Notes: generated by a model from the sequence alone, not told the origin. A stretch of DNA of 64,000 bases from Candidatus Endomicrobiellum devescovinae (GCA_031267795.1 JAIRYK010000010.1:62001-126000); one strand, 5' to 3'. Shown: positions 8,697 through 18,294, counted from the stretch's first letter. Translations and numbers: made by a program.

Positions 8697-9677
8697 ATGT
8701 CTAAAATTTTGCTTACAGGTGCGAATGGATTTGTTGGAAGCCATATTGCAGAAGCATTAATAGAAGCTAATCATAAAGTTACATGTACTATAAGGCAAAC
8801 GTCAAATTTAAAGTGGATTAAAGATCTCTCGCTTGAATACAAATATGGCGATTTAGGCAATAAAAAATTCTTACAAGAAGTTGTAAAAGGTGTAGATGTT
8901 GTTATACATTGCGCAGGAGTTGTCCGCGCTATGACTAAAGAAGATTATTTTAAAGAGAATGTAGAAAATACAAAAAGTCTTTGCGAAGCGATTTTAAGAA
9001 ATAATTCTAATTTAAAAAAGTTCGTTTTTATTTCTTCGCAAGCCGCAATGGGAGCATCACCTGTTGGAATTATCAGGAAAGTTACAGATGTTCCAGAACC
9101 TGTTTCTGACTATGGTTTAAGCAAAATAGAAGCAGAGAAAGCCGTGAGAGAAGTTCTTTATAGAAAAGTTCCATACACTATTTTTCGTCCTGCAAGTGTT
9201 TATGGTCCTAGAGACAAAGATATATTTATATTTTTTAATCTAGTACATAAACATTTAAGACCTATAACTACTAAGAAAAGACTTTTACAGTTAGTTTATG
9301 TTAAAGATGTTGCAAAGTCCGTATTGTTATGTCTTGAAAATAGAAAAAGTGACAATAATACTTATTATCTTGCAAATTCTTCCGCTTATACTTGGGCAGA
9401 GATCGGAAAAATTATTTCATATTCAGTTGGCGTTAAGTCTTTGCCCTTATTGACTCCCGACTTCGCTTTTAAAGCTGCGGGATTTATTATGGAAGTTATT
9501 TCAAGATTAACAGGAAAGCCAGCAGTGTTAAACAAACAGAAAATTACAGAGATGCTTCAAGATTCTTGGATTGCCGATACTTTTCCCGCTGAAACCGACT
9601 TAAACATCAAATTTATCAACCTTGAAGTTGCATCTCAAATTACGTATAATTGGTATTTGGAAAATAATTGGTTTTAA
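8697..9677 (+). CDS. NAD-dependent epimerase/dehydratase family reductase, candidate ceramide/3-ketosphinganine reductase
   Basis: This is an extended SDR of 326 residues. The Rossmann nucleotide-binding motif TGANGFVGSH is at 7-16 and the catalytic pair is in DYGLSK (Tyr 139, Lys 143), with FRPASVYGPRD following. Alone it would be called an NAD(P)H-dependent epimerase or 3-beta-HSD-like enzyme. The next two genes encode a serine palmitoyltransferase-like enzyme and a GNAT-like protein. In bacteria that make ceramide (Caulobacter), an SDR of this class, CerR, reduces the keto group of 3-oxo-(dihydro)ceramide, and the three genes travel together. The call to ceramide metabolism therefore rests on context. 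A plain sugar-nucleotide epimerase remains possible. It is the first gene of a new unit after the terminator at 8592-8623, with an AAGGTG ribosome site. Confidence 0.75.
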   Translation: MSKILLTGANGFVGSHIAEALIEANHKVTCTIRQTSNLKWIKDLSLEYKYGDLGNKKFLQEVVKGVDVVIHCAGVVRAMTKEDYFKENVENTKSLCEAILRNNSNLKKFVFISSQAAMGASPVGIIRKVTDVPEPVSDYGLSKIEAEKAVREVLYRKVPYTIFRPASVYGPRDKDIFIFFNLVHKHLRPITTKKRLLQLVYVKDVAKSVLLCLENRKSDNNTYYLANSSAYTWAEIGKIISYSVGVKSLPLLTPDFAFKAAGFIMEVISRLTGKPAVLNKQKITEMLQDSWIADTFPAETDLNIKFINLEVASQITYNWYLENNWF

Positions 9678-9706
9678 ACATAAAAATATAAGTAAGGAGT
9701 TCCGTG

Positions 9707-10894
9707 ATGAGCACAGATGTTTTTGAGAAATGTTTTGGATTCCATGCTGCTGATGACTTGAAACAAACTGGTTTTTATCCTTATTTTCATAGAGTTGAGT
9801 CCGAGCAAGGACCCGAAATTATAGTTGACGGCAGTAAAAAAATAGTCGTTTGCTCAAATAATTATCTTGGACTTGCAAATCATCCTAAAGTTATAGAATC
9901 TTCAATTCTTGCTGCAAAGAAATACGGAACATCTTGCACTGGATCAAGATTTCTCAATGGAACAAATGATCTGCATGAGAAGGTTGAAAGAAAATTCGCC
10001 AAATTCATTGGTAAAGAAGATGCTATTCTTTTTACTACAGGACATCATTCAAATCTAGGCGCAATTTCATGCCTTGTAGGCAAAAGCGAAGTTGTAGTTA
10101 CGGACAGATTAGACCACGCTTCTATCATAGACGGTTGCCGTTTGTCTTTTGGAGAAATGGTAAGATTTAGACACAATGATATGGAAGACTTAGAAAGACA
10201 ACTTGCTAGACATAAAGGCAAAGGCATATTGATTGTTGTTGACGGCGTTTTTAGTATGGAAGGTGATATTACAAACTTGCCTGAAATTTCTAAACTTGCA
10301 AAAAAATACGGAGCTAGACTTTTTGTTGATGAAGCCCACTCTTTAGGAGTTTTGGGCGAAAAAGGCACTGGAACTGGAGAATATTTCAACATGCAGGACG
10401 ACGTTGACGTTGTTATGGCGACAGCTTCCAAATCTTTGGCTTCAATCGGCGGATTCATAGCAAGCAATTCAAAAGTTATAAATTATATTAAACATAATGC
10501 AAGAAGCATGATTTTTACTACAAGCCTTCCACCTGCGTGTGTGGGAGCTATTGATACAGCGTTGGATTTGATTGTTGCCGAGCCTGAGAGAAGAGCGAAA
10601 TTGATGCAGATAGCAATTAAAATGAAAGAAGAATTTAAGGCTATGGGTTATAATATTAATAATTCTCAATCGCCAATTATACCTTTAACCGTTGGGAACG
10701 ACTTGGTTGCTTTCAAAATGTGGCGAATGCTCTTTGACGAAGGTATATTTGCTTCTCCCGTTGTAACTCCTGCGGTTCCCGAAGGGCAATCAATAATAAG
10801 GACAAGCTATATGTCAACGCATACTGATAGCCACTTGGATTTTATATTAGATAAATTTAAAAAAGTTGGTAAACACCTTGGCGTAATAGCATAG
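9707..10894 (+). CDS. spt: serine palmitoyltransferase-like alpha-oxoamine synthase
   Basis: This PLP enzyme condenses an amino acid with an acyl thioester. The PLP lysine is in TASKSLASIGGF (about Lys 242), and the DEAH motif (about 208-211) and SNNYLGLANHP are typical of the family. Within the family (SPT, 2-amino-3-ketobutyrate ligase KBL, AONS/BioF), SKSLASIGGFIA followed by NARSMIFTTSLPPA looks most like Bacteroidetes-type SPT. A separate BioF exists at 57964-59112, which removes that alternative. The flanking SDR and GNAT genes support sphingolipid base synthesis from serine and acyl-thioester. I chose the ATG at 9707 over a GTG at 9704 because AAGGAG lies eight bases upstream of it. 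Glycine C-acetyltransferase (KBL) is the main alternative. Confidence 0.78.
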   Translation: MSTDVFEKCFGFHAADDLKQTGFYPYFHRVESEQGPEIIVDGSKKIVVCSNNYLGLANHPKVIESSILAAKKYGTSCTGSRFLNGTNDLHEKVERKFAKFIGKEDAILFTTGHHSNLGAISCLVGKSEVVVTDRLDHASIIDGCRLSFGEMVRFRHNDMEDLERQLARHKGKGILIVVDGVFSMEGDITNLPEISKLAKKYGARLFVDEAHSLGVLGEKGTGTGEYFNMQDDVDVVMATASKSLASIGGFIASNSKVINYIKHNARSMIFTTSLPPACVGAIDTALDLIVAEPERRAKLMQIAIKMKEEFKAMGYNINNSQSPIIPLTVGNDLVAFKMWRMLFDEGIFASPVVTPAVPEGQSIIRTSYMSTHTDSHLDFILDKFKKVGKHLGVIA

Positions 10895-10914
10895 TTTTTT
10901 TAGGAAATATATAA

Positions 10915-12027
10915 ATGATAATAGTGAAAGCCGGCAACAAAGATCAAATGAATCAGTTTGTTAAATTTCCTTGGAAAATTTATTCAAAAAGTAGTAAGTG
11001 GGTTCCTCCATTAATTTGCGATGTGAAAAGGATTATTTCTGAAAATAAAAATCCTTTTTGGCTACATGCGAGAAGGCAATTATTTTTGGCTTATGACGGC
11101 AACAATAATGTTGTAGGTAGAATTGCGGCGATAATAGATTATAATTATATATCTTTCCAAGATGATAAATGTGGTTTTTTCGGTTTTTTTGAATGTATTA
11201 ACGATGCCCAGATTGCCAAAGCTCTTTTTTGTTCGGCTCAAGAATGGCTAAATGAACAGGGTATCAAAAAAATGATCGGTCCTATGAACCCTTCTACAAA
11301 TGACGAATGTGGTTTTTTGTTAGAAGGTTTTGATATTCCTCCAAGCTTTATGATGCCTTATAGCCCTAAGTATTACTTGAACCTTGCCGAGCAGTCTGGT
11401 CTTAAAAAAGTAAAAGAATTGTACGCTTACAATATGGACGTTTCTGCGGATTCAAGAGTTAAAAGGCTTGAACGTGTTGTTGAGATGGCTAAGAAAAAGC
11501 TTACAGGTTTAAAAATTAGGACAGTTCGGAAAAATTCTTACGAAGAAGATTTAAAAGCTGCTATCTCAATATATAACAGGGCTTGGGAAAAGAATTGGGG
11601 ATTTGTTCCTTGGAGCGATGAAGAATTTGTTTCTATAGCTTCAAAGTTGAAAATGATTATAGATCCTGACATGATAGTAATTGCAACCATAGGGGAAGAA
11701 CCTGTCGGAATGCTTATTTCTTTGCCCGATTATAATCAAGTATTGAAGAAGCTTAACGGGAAGCTTTTTCCTTTTGGAATTTTTAAATTTTTACATTATA
11801 GAAAAAAAATTGATGCCTTGAGGCTTATGGTTATGGGAGTTGTAAAAGAGTACAGGCACAAAGGCATAGAAGCAATTATGTATGAAAGAGGTTTAAAAAA
11901 CGCATTGAGAATAGGGTACAAACATTGCGAACTTTCGTGGGTTCTTGACGACAACATAATGACGCAGCGCACAGCAGAAATGATGAGCGGCAGAATTTAT
12001 AAGAAGTATGCTGTGTATGGCAGTTAG
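10915..12027 (+). CDS. GNAT-like acyltransferase of the YghO type, candidate bacterial ceramide synthase
   Basis: The 370-residue protein has the hallmarks of a large GNAT-like family annotated as YghO: an N-terminal SKWVPPLICD, then NPFWLHA, VGRIAA, GFFGFFE, and GPMNPSTNDECG near the middle. In Caulobacter a GNAT-superfamily protein next to spt and an SDR acts as ceramide synthase (bCerS), N-acylating the sphingoid base; I infer the same role here from the gene trio. It starts 20 bases after spt and ends the unit. Membership in the exact bCerS clade cannot be decided without alignment. An unrelated acetyltransferase is the fallback. Confidence 0.7.
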   Translation: MIIVKAGNKDQMNQFVKFPWKIYSKSSKWVPPLICDVKRIISENKNPFWLHARRQLFLAYDGNNNVVGRIAAIIDYNYISFQDDKCGFFGFFECINDAQIAKALFCSAQEWLNEQGIKKMIGPMNPSTNDECGFLLEGFDIPPSFMMPYSPKYYLNLAEQSGLKKVKELYAYNMDVSADSRVKRLERVVEMAKKKLTGLKIRTVRKNSYEEDLKAAISIYNRAWEKNWGFVPWSDEEFVSIASKLKMIIDPDMIVIATIGEEPVGMLISLPDYNQVLKKLNGKLFPFGIFKFLHYRKKIDALRLMVMGVVKEYRHKGIEAIMYERGLKNALRIGYKHCELSWVLDDNIMTQRTAEMMSGRIYKKYAVYGS

Positions 12028-12110
12028 CAGTTTAGTTTTGCTTTTTTCCGAAGATAAGACAAGATTTTCGCAATAAGGTTTGAAATTTTGTAAAGTCGGA
12101 GGAACTGTAA

Positions 12111-12473
12111 ATGGTTATAAGAAAAAAAGCAGCTGAAAAGAAAAGCGTTAAGAAAAAAATTGTTAACTCTGTGTCTAAAAAAGATTCTGTAGATGAAGTC
12201 CCCTCAAGTTCATACATAATTATAGATTACCCAAACGAAGCGGAAATAATTAATGGGTTGCACTATGCATTGCGTATAGGAGCATCTAATGACGGATATG
12301 TTGAAATTTCGTTTAATGACGGCGAATGGCTTCCATGCAGATTCGGTAGCGGATATTGGTGGTTTGATTGGACGGATTTCGCACAGGGACACCATTCCCT
12401 GTCAGCAAGACTTGTAAACCATCACGGAAAGATTATAGCAGAGTCTAAAAAGAGGAAATGTAAAGTATGCTAA
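12111..12473 (+). CDS. conserved-looking hypothetical protein with a lysine-rich N-terminus and beta-rich domain
   Basis: I do not recognise this 120-residue protein. The first 30 residues are lysine-rich and probably disordered. Residues 35-115 contain YVEISFNDGEWLPC and YWWFDWTDFAQGHHSLSA, a pattern of alternating strands with aromatic residues like an Ig-like or carbohydrate-binding beta sandwich. It has no signal peptide. A GGAGG ribosome site lies ahead of the ATG. The 3' end overlaps the start of the next small gene by seven bases, and that gene overlaps smc by one, so the three are probably co-transcribed. Confidence 0.7.
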   Translation: MVIRKKAAEKKSVKKKIVNSVSKKDSVDEVPSSSYIIIDYPNEAEIINGLHYALRIGASNDGYVEISFNDGEWLPCRFGSGYWWFDWTDFAQGHHSLSARLVNHHGKIIAESKKRKCKVC

Positions 12474-12688
12474 AGGAAAGAAATATTTTTTTTGAAAGTT
12501 TAGGAAAAGCATGTTTGTTTTCTGCAGTATTATGCTCAGCATTTGTTCTTGCAAGAACTTTTTTGCAAAACGACGATAAGACTTCAAAGAATTACGTAAA
12601 AAGATTAAGAAAATCTTATGAAGGACTCTCCCCTGAAGATTATTGTGAAAGCGGAAGCACAAAAATTAAAACTCACAGGGAATTTTAA
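12467..12688 (+). CDS. small single-pass membrane protein, unknown function
   Basis: This 73-residue protein has one hydrophobic segment (about 13-31, ACLFSAVLCSAFVLARTF) followed by a charged tail. The start overlaps the previous gene and its TAA stop overlaps the smc ATG (taATG), indicating translational coupling to smc. There is no recognisable family. The tight overlaps on both sides argue that it is a real gene rather than a chance ORF. Confidence 0.6.
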   Translation: MLKERNIFFESLGKACLFSAVLCSAFVLARTFLQNDDKTSKNYVKRLRKSYEGLSPEDYCESGSTKIKTHREF

Positions 12689-15600
12689 TGTATTTAAAGA
12701 AAGTAGAAGTTTGTGGTTTCAAGTCATTTGCCGATAAAACAGTATTGAATTTTGAACAAGGCATTTCTGGAATTATAGGACCTAATGGATGCGGCAAGTC
12801 TAATATATCGGATTCTATTCGTTGGTGTCTCGGAGAGCAGAGAGCCAAATCTATGAGAAGCTCCAACATGCAGGAAGTTATATTTGGAGGAACTCAGACT
12901 AGGGCGACTACAGGAATGGCGGAAGTTTCTCTTACTTTTGACAATTCGCAAAATATTTTGCCTATTGATTATTCTGAAGTTACTGTTACGAGAAGATTAT
13001 TTAGAAGCGGCGAGAGCGAATATTTTATCAATAAGACTCAGTGCAGGCTTAAAGATATAAGGGACATGTTTTTGGACACAGGTATAGGTTCCGACGGATA
13101 TTCTATAATTGAGCAGGGTAAGGTGGACTTTTTAACTACGGCAAAACCTGAAGATAGAAGAGAATTGTTTGAAGAAGCAGCAGGAGTTTCCAAATATAAA
13201 GTAAGAAGAGAAGAAACGCTAAGAAGGCTTGAGAAAATAGATGCGGATATGTCACGCTTGTCAGATGCTTTGGCTATACACAAACAGCAGATAACCGCAT
13301 TAGATATAGCTGCTAAAAAAGCAAAGCAGTATAAGAAGTATCAAGAAGAGCTTGCAAATTATGAAGTGGCTTCTTTAGTCCATCATATATCTTACGGCAA
13401 TAATGAAATAGTAAGAATAAAAACAGAGCTTGATCCTAAAATAAAAGAATTTGAATCTACAAATACTTTAATGGCTCAGCTTGACACTGAAATACAGGAA
13501 ATTCGTTTGTCTTTAGATGAAAAGAATGAGTCGTATGTAAGTGTAAATAAGGATTTAAGTGAAATAAAAATGCAGATAGGTGTGGCAGATCAAATAATTC
13601 AACATGCCATGCAAAGAGAAGGCGAAATAAAGTCTGAAAAAGAGAGTCTTGAGCAAGAGTTAGTTGTAAATAGAGAAAAGGTTATACAGATGGAAGAACA
13701 GCTCAAAACTTTAAATTCAGACGACGGAACTTTGGCTGACGATTTAGTTAAATATGAAGCTGACTACAGAGAAAAAGAGCGGCAGTATAATTTAGTAAAA
13801 AGCAGATTATCTGAATTAGAGGCGAGAGAAAATGAAATAAGAGAAAAACTCTCGCAGTTTGAGTCTGAAAAAGAGCAGCAGCATAATTTAAAAGCCGAAC
13901 TTTCTGAAAGTAGAATACATCTTGACGCAGAACTAGATTCTTTACGAAGAATAATTTCAAGGCTTGAAAATGACGTTGAGCCTACTCGTCAAGAAATAGT
14001 TAACATAGAAGCTGAGCTTGAATCGGCAAACACGTCAATTGGTTCTTTTGAAACAAAAAAAGAAGAGATAAATAAAATTATTTCAGAAAATGAAGAGAAA
14101 CGTAAATCGTTAGAAAATATTCTTCTGAAGCACAAAGAATCTTTGGCATCAAACGACTCTCGCGTATCTACGCTTAAGGAATTTGACCAGCAAGATCCCG
14201 TTAGGTCTTCAATAAGAGCTGTTCTAAGTTTGGGCAATTTAGCAAGAGGACCTGTAAGCAGCATTATTGACGCTGATGAAGATAAGCAGGAATTGGTGGC
14301 TTCTGCTCTTGGCGAAAGGTTAAATTATTTGGTTTGCGATACAGCTGAAAAAGCAGATCAGGCTATTAAATTTTTGGAAGAAAATGGTTTAAGCCGTCTT
14401 TCATTTATTGTTGCCGATAAAATTTCAGATTCAGTCCAAAATTCTGCAATAGGTTTGCCTCAAGGCTATACTGAGCTTATAAAATTTTTAAAATATAATT
14501 CTTCTGATGAAAAGATAATTCGCTATGTTTGCTCTGGTGCTTTAGTTTCTGGAAATAAGATTTATGGAAACGTTGTTGTTTCAGGCGGAGGAAAAATATC
14601 TTTTGAAAAACCTGTATTAATTGAGGAACAAATAAAAAATCTTCAAAATAAATCGGAAGAATTAAAGCTGAATATTTCTACTGCGCAATCTGAAATTGAA
14701 CGGATATATGAAAATCAAATCAATTTGCGACTAGAAAAAGAAAGACTAGGTTTTGACGCTATTAAAGTAAAAACTCAAATAGAAGGTAAACGTAGCCAAA
14801 TAGAAGAAAAGAAAAACGATATAAAAAGTATCACTGAAGAAATAAATAAGCACAAAGAAGAAATAAGCTCAAAAGCAACGGAATTGAACTCCTTTAACGA
14901 AAAAATATCTGTTTTTGAAATAAAACTTGCTGAACATGAAGACGAAGAAAATAGGCTTTACGAAGAATTGAAAATTATAGAAAACGATACGTTTGCAGCT
15001 AAAAAAGAAGAGGAGACCTTAGCTCCGTTGATGATGGAAGCAAGAAGTGTTTGGGATAAAAAAGTTGCGGAATTTGAAAATAAGCGTCAAGGACAGCAAT
15101 ATTTGTTGGACAATATTGCAAATATAAAAAAACAGATAGAATACGCTGAAAACAAGATTGTTGAAAGTGACGAGAAACTTTCTGAACTTCTTACTTCTCA
15201 AGAAACTGAGACAGTTAAAATTCAGCAATTATATGAAAGTCAAGCTCAAAAAGAGGTTGAAATACAGAGTTCTTTAACCGACAGACAGAGTCTGCAAGAT
15301 GTATTAGATTCAAAGACTAATGAATGGCACGCTTTGCGCGGTAAGGTTGATGAGTTAAATAATGAAGTCAATGCGATGCAAATAGATTTAAAAAATTTTG
15401 AATATCAAAAAAATGACTTGGAGAAGAGGCTTGCTGAGACATATAGCAAGACCTATGAAGAAATCAAAAACGATTTTGACGGCATAGAAGTAAATAATGA
15501 AGAAATTACAAAAATAAAGAGAAAGATGGAATCTCTAGGATCTGTTAATCTTGCCGCTCAGGAAGAATACGATGCTTTGGAACAGAGGTATAACTTCCTT

Positions 15601-16164
15601 TTGGCTCAACAGCAAGATTTGTTAAAAGCAAAAGACGATTTGCTTGAAGTTATAAAGAAAATAAATCAATCAACGATAGAGAATTTTAAAAAGACTTTTG
15701 ATATTGTAAGAGATAATTTTAAAAACCTTTACAGAAAATTATTTGGTGGCGGCGAAGCGGATTTAATGCTTACTGACGAAAACAATTTGCTTGAAAGTGG
15801 CGTGGATATTTATGCTCAGCCTCCGGGGAAAAAATTGCAGAATATTTCTCTTTGCTCGGGAGGAGAAAAAGCTTTAACGGCTGTAGCTCTGTTATTTGCA
15901 TTTTTTATGGTTAAGCCGTCTCCATTTTGTATTTTAGATGAGGTAGATGCTCCTTTAGATGATGCAAATGTGGGTAGGTATAACTCTATGATTAAAGAAT
16001 TTGCGTCAAAGACGCAGTTTTTGGTTGTAACGCATAACAAGCGCACAATGGAAATGGCGGACGTTCTTTACGGTGTGACAATGGAAGAGCACGGTATTTC
16101 AAAAATAATCTCAGTAAAGATGAACAAGCAAGACGAAGTTGACTCTAAAATTCAAGAAGCATAA
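12688..16164 (+). CDS. smc: chromosome segregation ATPase SMC
   Basis: This is a full-length SMC of 1158 residues. Walker A is GPNGCGKSN (31-39). Two long heptad-rich coiled coils flank a hinge (about 505-640), and the C-terminal head carries the signature LCSGGEKALTAVAL and Walker B FCILDEVDAPLDD. SMC dimers with ScpA/ScpB organise and segregate the nucleoid. ScpA/ScpB are not in the window. The start overlaps the stop of the preceding small gene. Confidence 0.97.
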   Translation: MYLKKVEVCGFKSFADKTVLNFEQGISGIIGPNGCGKSNISDSIRWCLGEQRAKSMRSSNMQEVIFGGTQTRATTGMAEVSLTFDNSQNILPIDYSEVTVTRRLFRSGESEYFINKTQCRLKDIRDMFLDTGIGSDGYSIIEQGKVDFLTTAKPEDRRELFEEAAGVSKYKVRREETLRRLEKIDADMSRLSDALAIHKQQITALDIAAKKAKQYKKYQEELANYEVASLVHHISYGNNEIVRIKTELDPKIKEFESTNTLMAQLDTEIQEIRLSLDEKNESYVSVNKDLSEIKMQIGVADQIIQHAMQREGEIKSEKESLEQELVVNREKVIQMEEQLKTLNSDDGTLADDLVKYEADYREKERQYNLVKSRLSELEARENEIREKLSQFESEKEQQHNLKAELSESRIHLDAELDSLRRIISRLENDVEPTRQEIVNIEAELESANTSIGSFETKKEEINKIISENEEKRKSLENILLKHKESLASNDSRVSTLKEFDQQDPVRSSIRAVLSLGNLARGPVSSIIDADEDKQELVASALGERLNYLVCDTAEKADQAIKFLEENGLSRLSFIVADKISDSVQNSAIGLPQGYTELIKFLKYNSSDEKIIRYVCSGALVSGNKIYGNVVVSGGGKISFEKPVLIEEQIKNLQNKSEELKLNISTAQSEIERIYENQINLRLEKERLGFDAIKVKTQIEGKRSQIEEKKNDIKSITEEINKHKEEISSKATELNSFNEKISVFEIKLAEHEDEENRLYEELKIIENDTFAAKKEEETLAPLMMEARSVWDKKVAEFENKRQGQQYLLDNIANIKKQIEYAENKIVESDEKLSELLTSQETETVKIQQLYESQAQKEVEIQSSLTDRQSLQDVLDSKTNEWHALRGKVDELNNEVNAMQIDLKNFEYQKNDLEKRLAETYSKTYEEIKNDFDGIEVNNEEITKIKRKMESLGSVNLAAQEEYDALEQRYNFLLAQQQDLLKAKDDLLEVIKKINQSTIENFKKTFDIVRDNFKNLYRKLFGGGEADLMLTDENNLLESGVDIYAQPPGKKLQNISLCSGGEKALTAVALLFAFFMVKPSPFCILDEVDAPLDDANVGRYNSMIKEFASKTQFLVVTHNKRTMEMADVLYGVTMEEHGISKIISVKMNKQDEVDSKIQEA

Positions 16165-16183
16165 TAATTGGAAACATGATTTA

Positions 16184-17314
16184 ATGACAAAAATAGGTCT
16201 TGTAAAATGCGACGATTACAATAAAGCGAATAATGCCGTTAGAGAAGCAGTTGCTCTTCTTGGCGGCATATCTGCTTTTATAAAGCCTTCTGAGCGTATT
16301 CTTATTAAACCAAATCTGTTAAGTCCCAAAGATCCTTTAAAAGCTGTAACCACTCATCCAGAAATTGTAAGAGTTATAATAAAACTTGTGAAAGAAGCAG
16401 GAGCTATTCATATAGTCGGCGACAGTCCTGGAGGAGCAATCCGAAATATAAAAAATGTCTGGGAAGTTACAGGTATGGAGAAAGTCTGTAGGGAAGAGAA
16501 TATAGAGCTAATAAATTTTGAAGCTGTCGGTTCCAAAGATTTTGACATCGGCGATAAGAACATAAAGAAAGTTAACTTCTCAAACGCTGTTTTGGATTGT
16601 GATGGCATAATAAATATCCCGAAGCTTAAAACTCACATGCTGATGGGTTTTTCAGCGGGCATAAAAAACTTTTACGGAACTGTTCCGGGTCTTATAAAAG
16701 TTGAATATCACAAATATGCTTCAAAAAATAAAGATTTTGCTAATTTGCTTACAAATATTTATTTGTTTTTTAAAGACAAAGTAAGATTTACTCTTATAGA
16801 TGCAATTTTGTCAATGGAAGGCAATGGTCCAAGTGCAGGAGAAGTAAGAAAAACTGATTTACTTGCAATTTCTCAAGACACAGCGGTTTTAGATGCATAT
16901 TTGATGAAAGAATTAAATTACGATATATCAAGCAGCGATTTGTTGAAAAATTTAAACATGACTGCTGATACCATAAACAAAGTGGAAGTTTTGGGGAAAT
17001 CCCCCAAAGATTTTAACTTTCAAAAGTTTAAGTTTCCAAATTTGCGAAAATTGGATATTTTTCCAAAACCTATTGTACAAATGCTTGGCAGGCTTTTGTG
17101 GGTAAAAGCTAGCATAAATAGAAATATTTGTGTTAAATGTTTGCTTTGTACAAAAGCATGCCCTGTAGGCGCAATACAAAGTAGGGGAAACGATTATCCT
17201 TACATAAACACTAAGAAGTGCATAAGTTGTTTTTGTTGCCACGAGATGTGTCCAAAAAAAGCTATAGGCTTTAGGAAAAGCTTTCTTGCAAAAATTTTTA
17301 TTAAGGATAATTAA
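16184..17314 (+). CDS. DUF362 family protein with C-terminal 2[4Fe-4S] ferredoxin domain
   Basis: The N-terminal three quarters is a DUF362 domain (MTKIGLVKCDDY, ILIKPNLLSP, IVGDSPGGA, NIPKLKTHMLMG). The C-terminus has two ferredoxin motifs, CVKCLLCTKACP and CISCFCCHEMCP. The biochemical role of the family is unknown; it is frequent in anaerobes and probably an iron-sulfur redox or maturation protein. A longer frame from 16139 overlaps smc. I prefer the ATG at 16184 because it begins the conserved MTKIGLVKC and has a GGAAAC ribosome-like site upstream. Confidence 0.85.
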   Translation: MTKIGLVKCDDYNKANNAVREAVALLGGISAFIKPSERILIKPNLLSPKDPLKAVTTHPEIVRVIIKLVKEAGAIHIVGDSPGGAIRNIKNVWEVTGMEKVCREENIELINFEAVGSKDFDIGDKNIKKVNFSNAVLDCDGIINIPKLKTHMLMGFSAGIKNFYGTVPGLIKVEYHKYASKNKDFANLLTNIYLFFKDKVRFTLIDAILSMEGNGPSAGEVRKTDLLAISQDTAVLDAYLMKELNYDISSSDLLKNLNMTADTINKVEVLGKSPKDFNFQKFKFPNLRKLDIFPKPIVQMLGRLLWVKASINRNICVKCLLCTKACPVGAIQSRGNDYPYINTKKCISCFCCHEMCPKKAIGFRKSFLAKIFIKDN

Positions 17315-17318
17315 TAGG

Positions 17319-18209
17319 ATGGCTAAAAGAACTAAATTTCAAAATTATGCTGAATATATCGCACTTAAAACGGTCATCTTTTTTATAAGATTATTTCCTT
17401 TTAAGTTTGCGGTAAAGGTTGGTGAAGCTATAGGTATTGTTTCTTACTATATCGTCAATTTTAGACGTTCACATGTTATAGATATGCTTACACAATCGTT
17501 TCCTGAAAAATCTCAAAAAGAGATAAGGATTATAGCAAGAAACACCTATAAAAATTTTGCGAGGACAGTTGTTGAAATTATATTTTTCCCGACTATGTCG
17601 GACGAAGAAATAAAAAAACTTCTTGTCTGTACAAATGAACACTTGGTAGAAAATGCATACTCTAAAGGTAGAGGAACAATTTTTATGTCAGCTCATTTAG
17701 GCAATTGGGAATTGACTGCTTTGGCTTATTCAAAAATATACCCTATGTCTGTAGTCGTTGCAAATCAGTCTAATGTTCTTGTGGACAAAATGATGGATAA
17801 TGTCCGCACTAATCAAGGTTTTTCTACTATAAGCAGAGATGGAATGGCTTTCAGAGATGTTATGAAAGCATTAAAAAGAAATGAAATAGTCGCATTTTTA
17901 GCTGACCAAGATGCTGGTCCCCAAGGTGTTTTTATTCCGTTTTTTGGAAGGTTGACGTCAACTCCAAAAGGTGCTGCTCTTTTTGCTCTTAGAGCAAAAT
18001 GTCCAATTATAATAGCTCTTGGAATAAGGCAAAAAAATGGCATAATGAAAGTTGAATTTACAGAAGTTCCAATACCGAACTCCGGTGATTCAAATAAAGA
18101 TATAGAAACTATAAATACGTTTTATTTAAAAAAACTTGAAGATATTGTCCGTCGTTACCCAGAGCAATGGTTCTGGTTTCATCGCAAGTGGAAAACGCGT
18201 CCTGAATAA
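17319..18209 (+). CDS. lipid A biosynthesis acyltransferase (LpxL/HtrB family)
   Basis: This 296-residue membrane-associated acyltransferase has one N-terminal hydrophobic segment. The HxxxxE catalytic motif is in SAHLGNWELTAL, followed by a run typical of LpxL/LpxM (ADQDAGPQGVFIPFFGR and a C-terminal PEQWFWFHRKWKTRP). It adds secondary acyl chains to Kdo-lipid IVA on the inner membrane and so implies an LPS-type outer membrane. The ATG at 17319 is preceded by AAGGATAATTAATAGG; an upstream TTG at 17286 overlapping the DUF362 gene is less likely. It closely follows the DUF362 gene and ends before a tRNA promoter. Confidence 0.92.
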   Translation: MAKRTKFQNYAEYIALKTVIFFIRLFPFKFAVKVGEAIGIVSYYIVNFRRSHVIDMLTQSFPEKSQKEIRIIARNTYKNFARTVVEIIFFPTMSDEEIKKLLVCTNEHLVENAYSKGRGTIFMSAHLGNWELTALAYSKIYPMSVVVANQSNVLVDKMMDNVRTNQGFSTISRDGMAFRDVMKALKRNEIVAFLADQDAGPQGVFIPFFGRLTSTPKGAALFALRAKCPIIIALGIRQKNGIMKVEFTEVPIPNSGDSNKDIETINTFYLKKLEDIVRRYPEQWFWFHRKWKTRPE

Positions 18210-18230
18210 AAGTATTCACACATGCAAAAT

Positions 18231-18259
18231 TTGACTAGCTATAGTTTTTTGAGTATAAT
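18231..18259 (+). promoter_or_regulatory. sigma-70-type promoter for the tRNA at 18295
   Basis: TTGACT (18231-18236) and TATAAT (18254-18259) are separated by exactly 17 bases. The predicted transcription start near 18266 lies about 30 bases before the tRNA, leaving a short 5' leader to be processed. Confidence 0.8.
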
Positions 18260-18294
18260 ACTTTCGTCGGTTGACAATAATAAATAATACAAGC

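Noticed and set aside
10045-10467. Minus-strand frame of 140 codons
   Set aside because: It lies entirely within the serine palmitoyltransferase-like gene, whose conserved motifs define the real frame; the minus translation has no family pattern.
18271-18276. Second TTGACA just before the tRNA at 18295
   Set aside because: A -10 box for it would lie inside the tRNA; the TTGACT/TATAAT pair at 18231-18259 explains transcription better.
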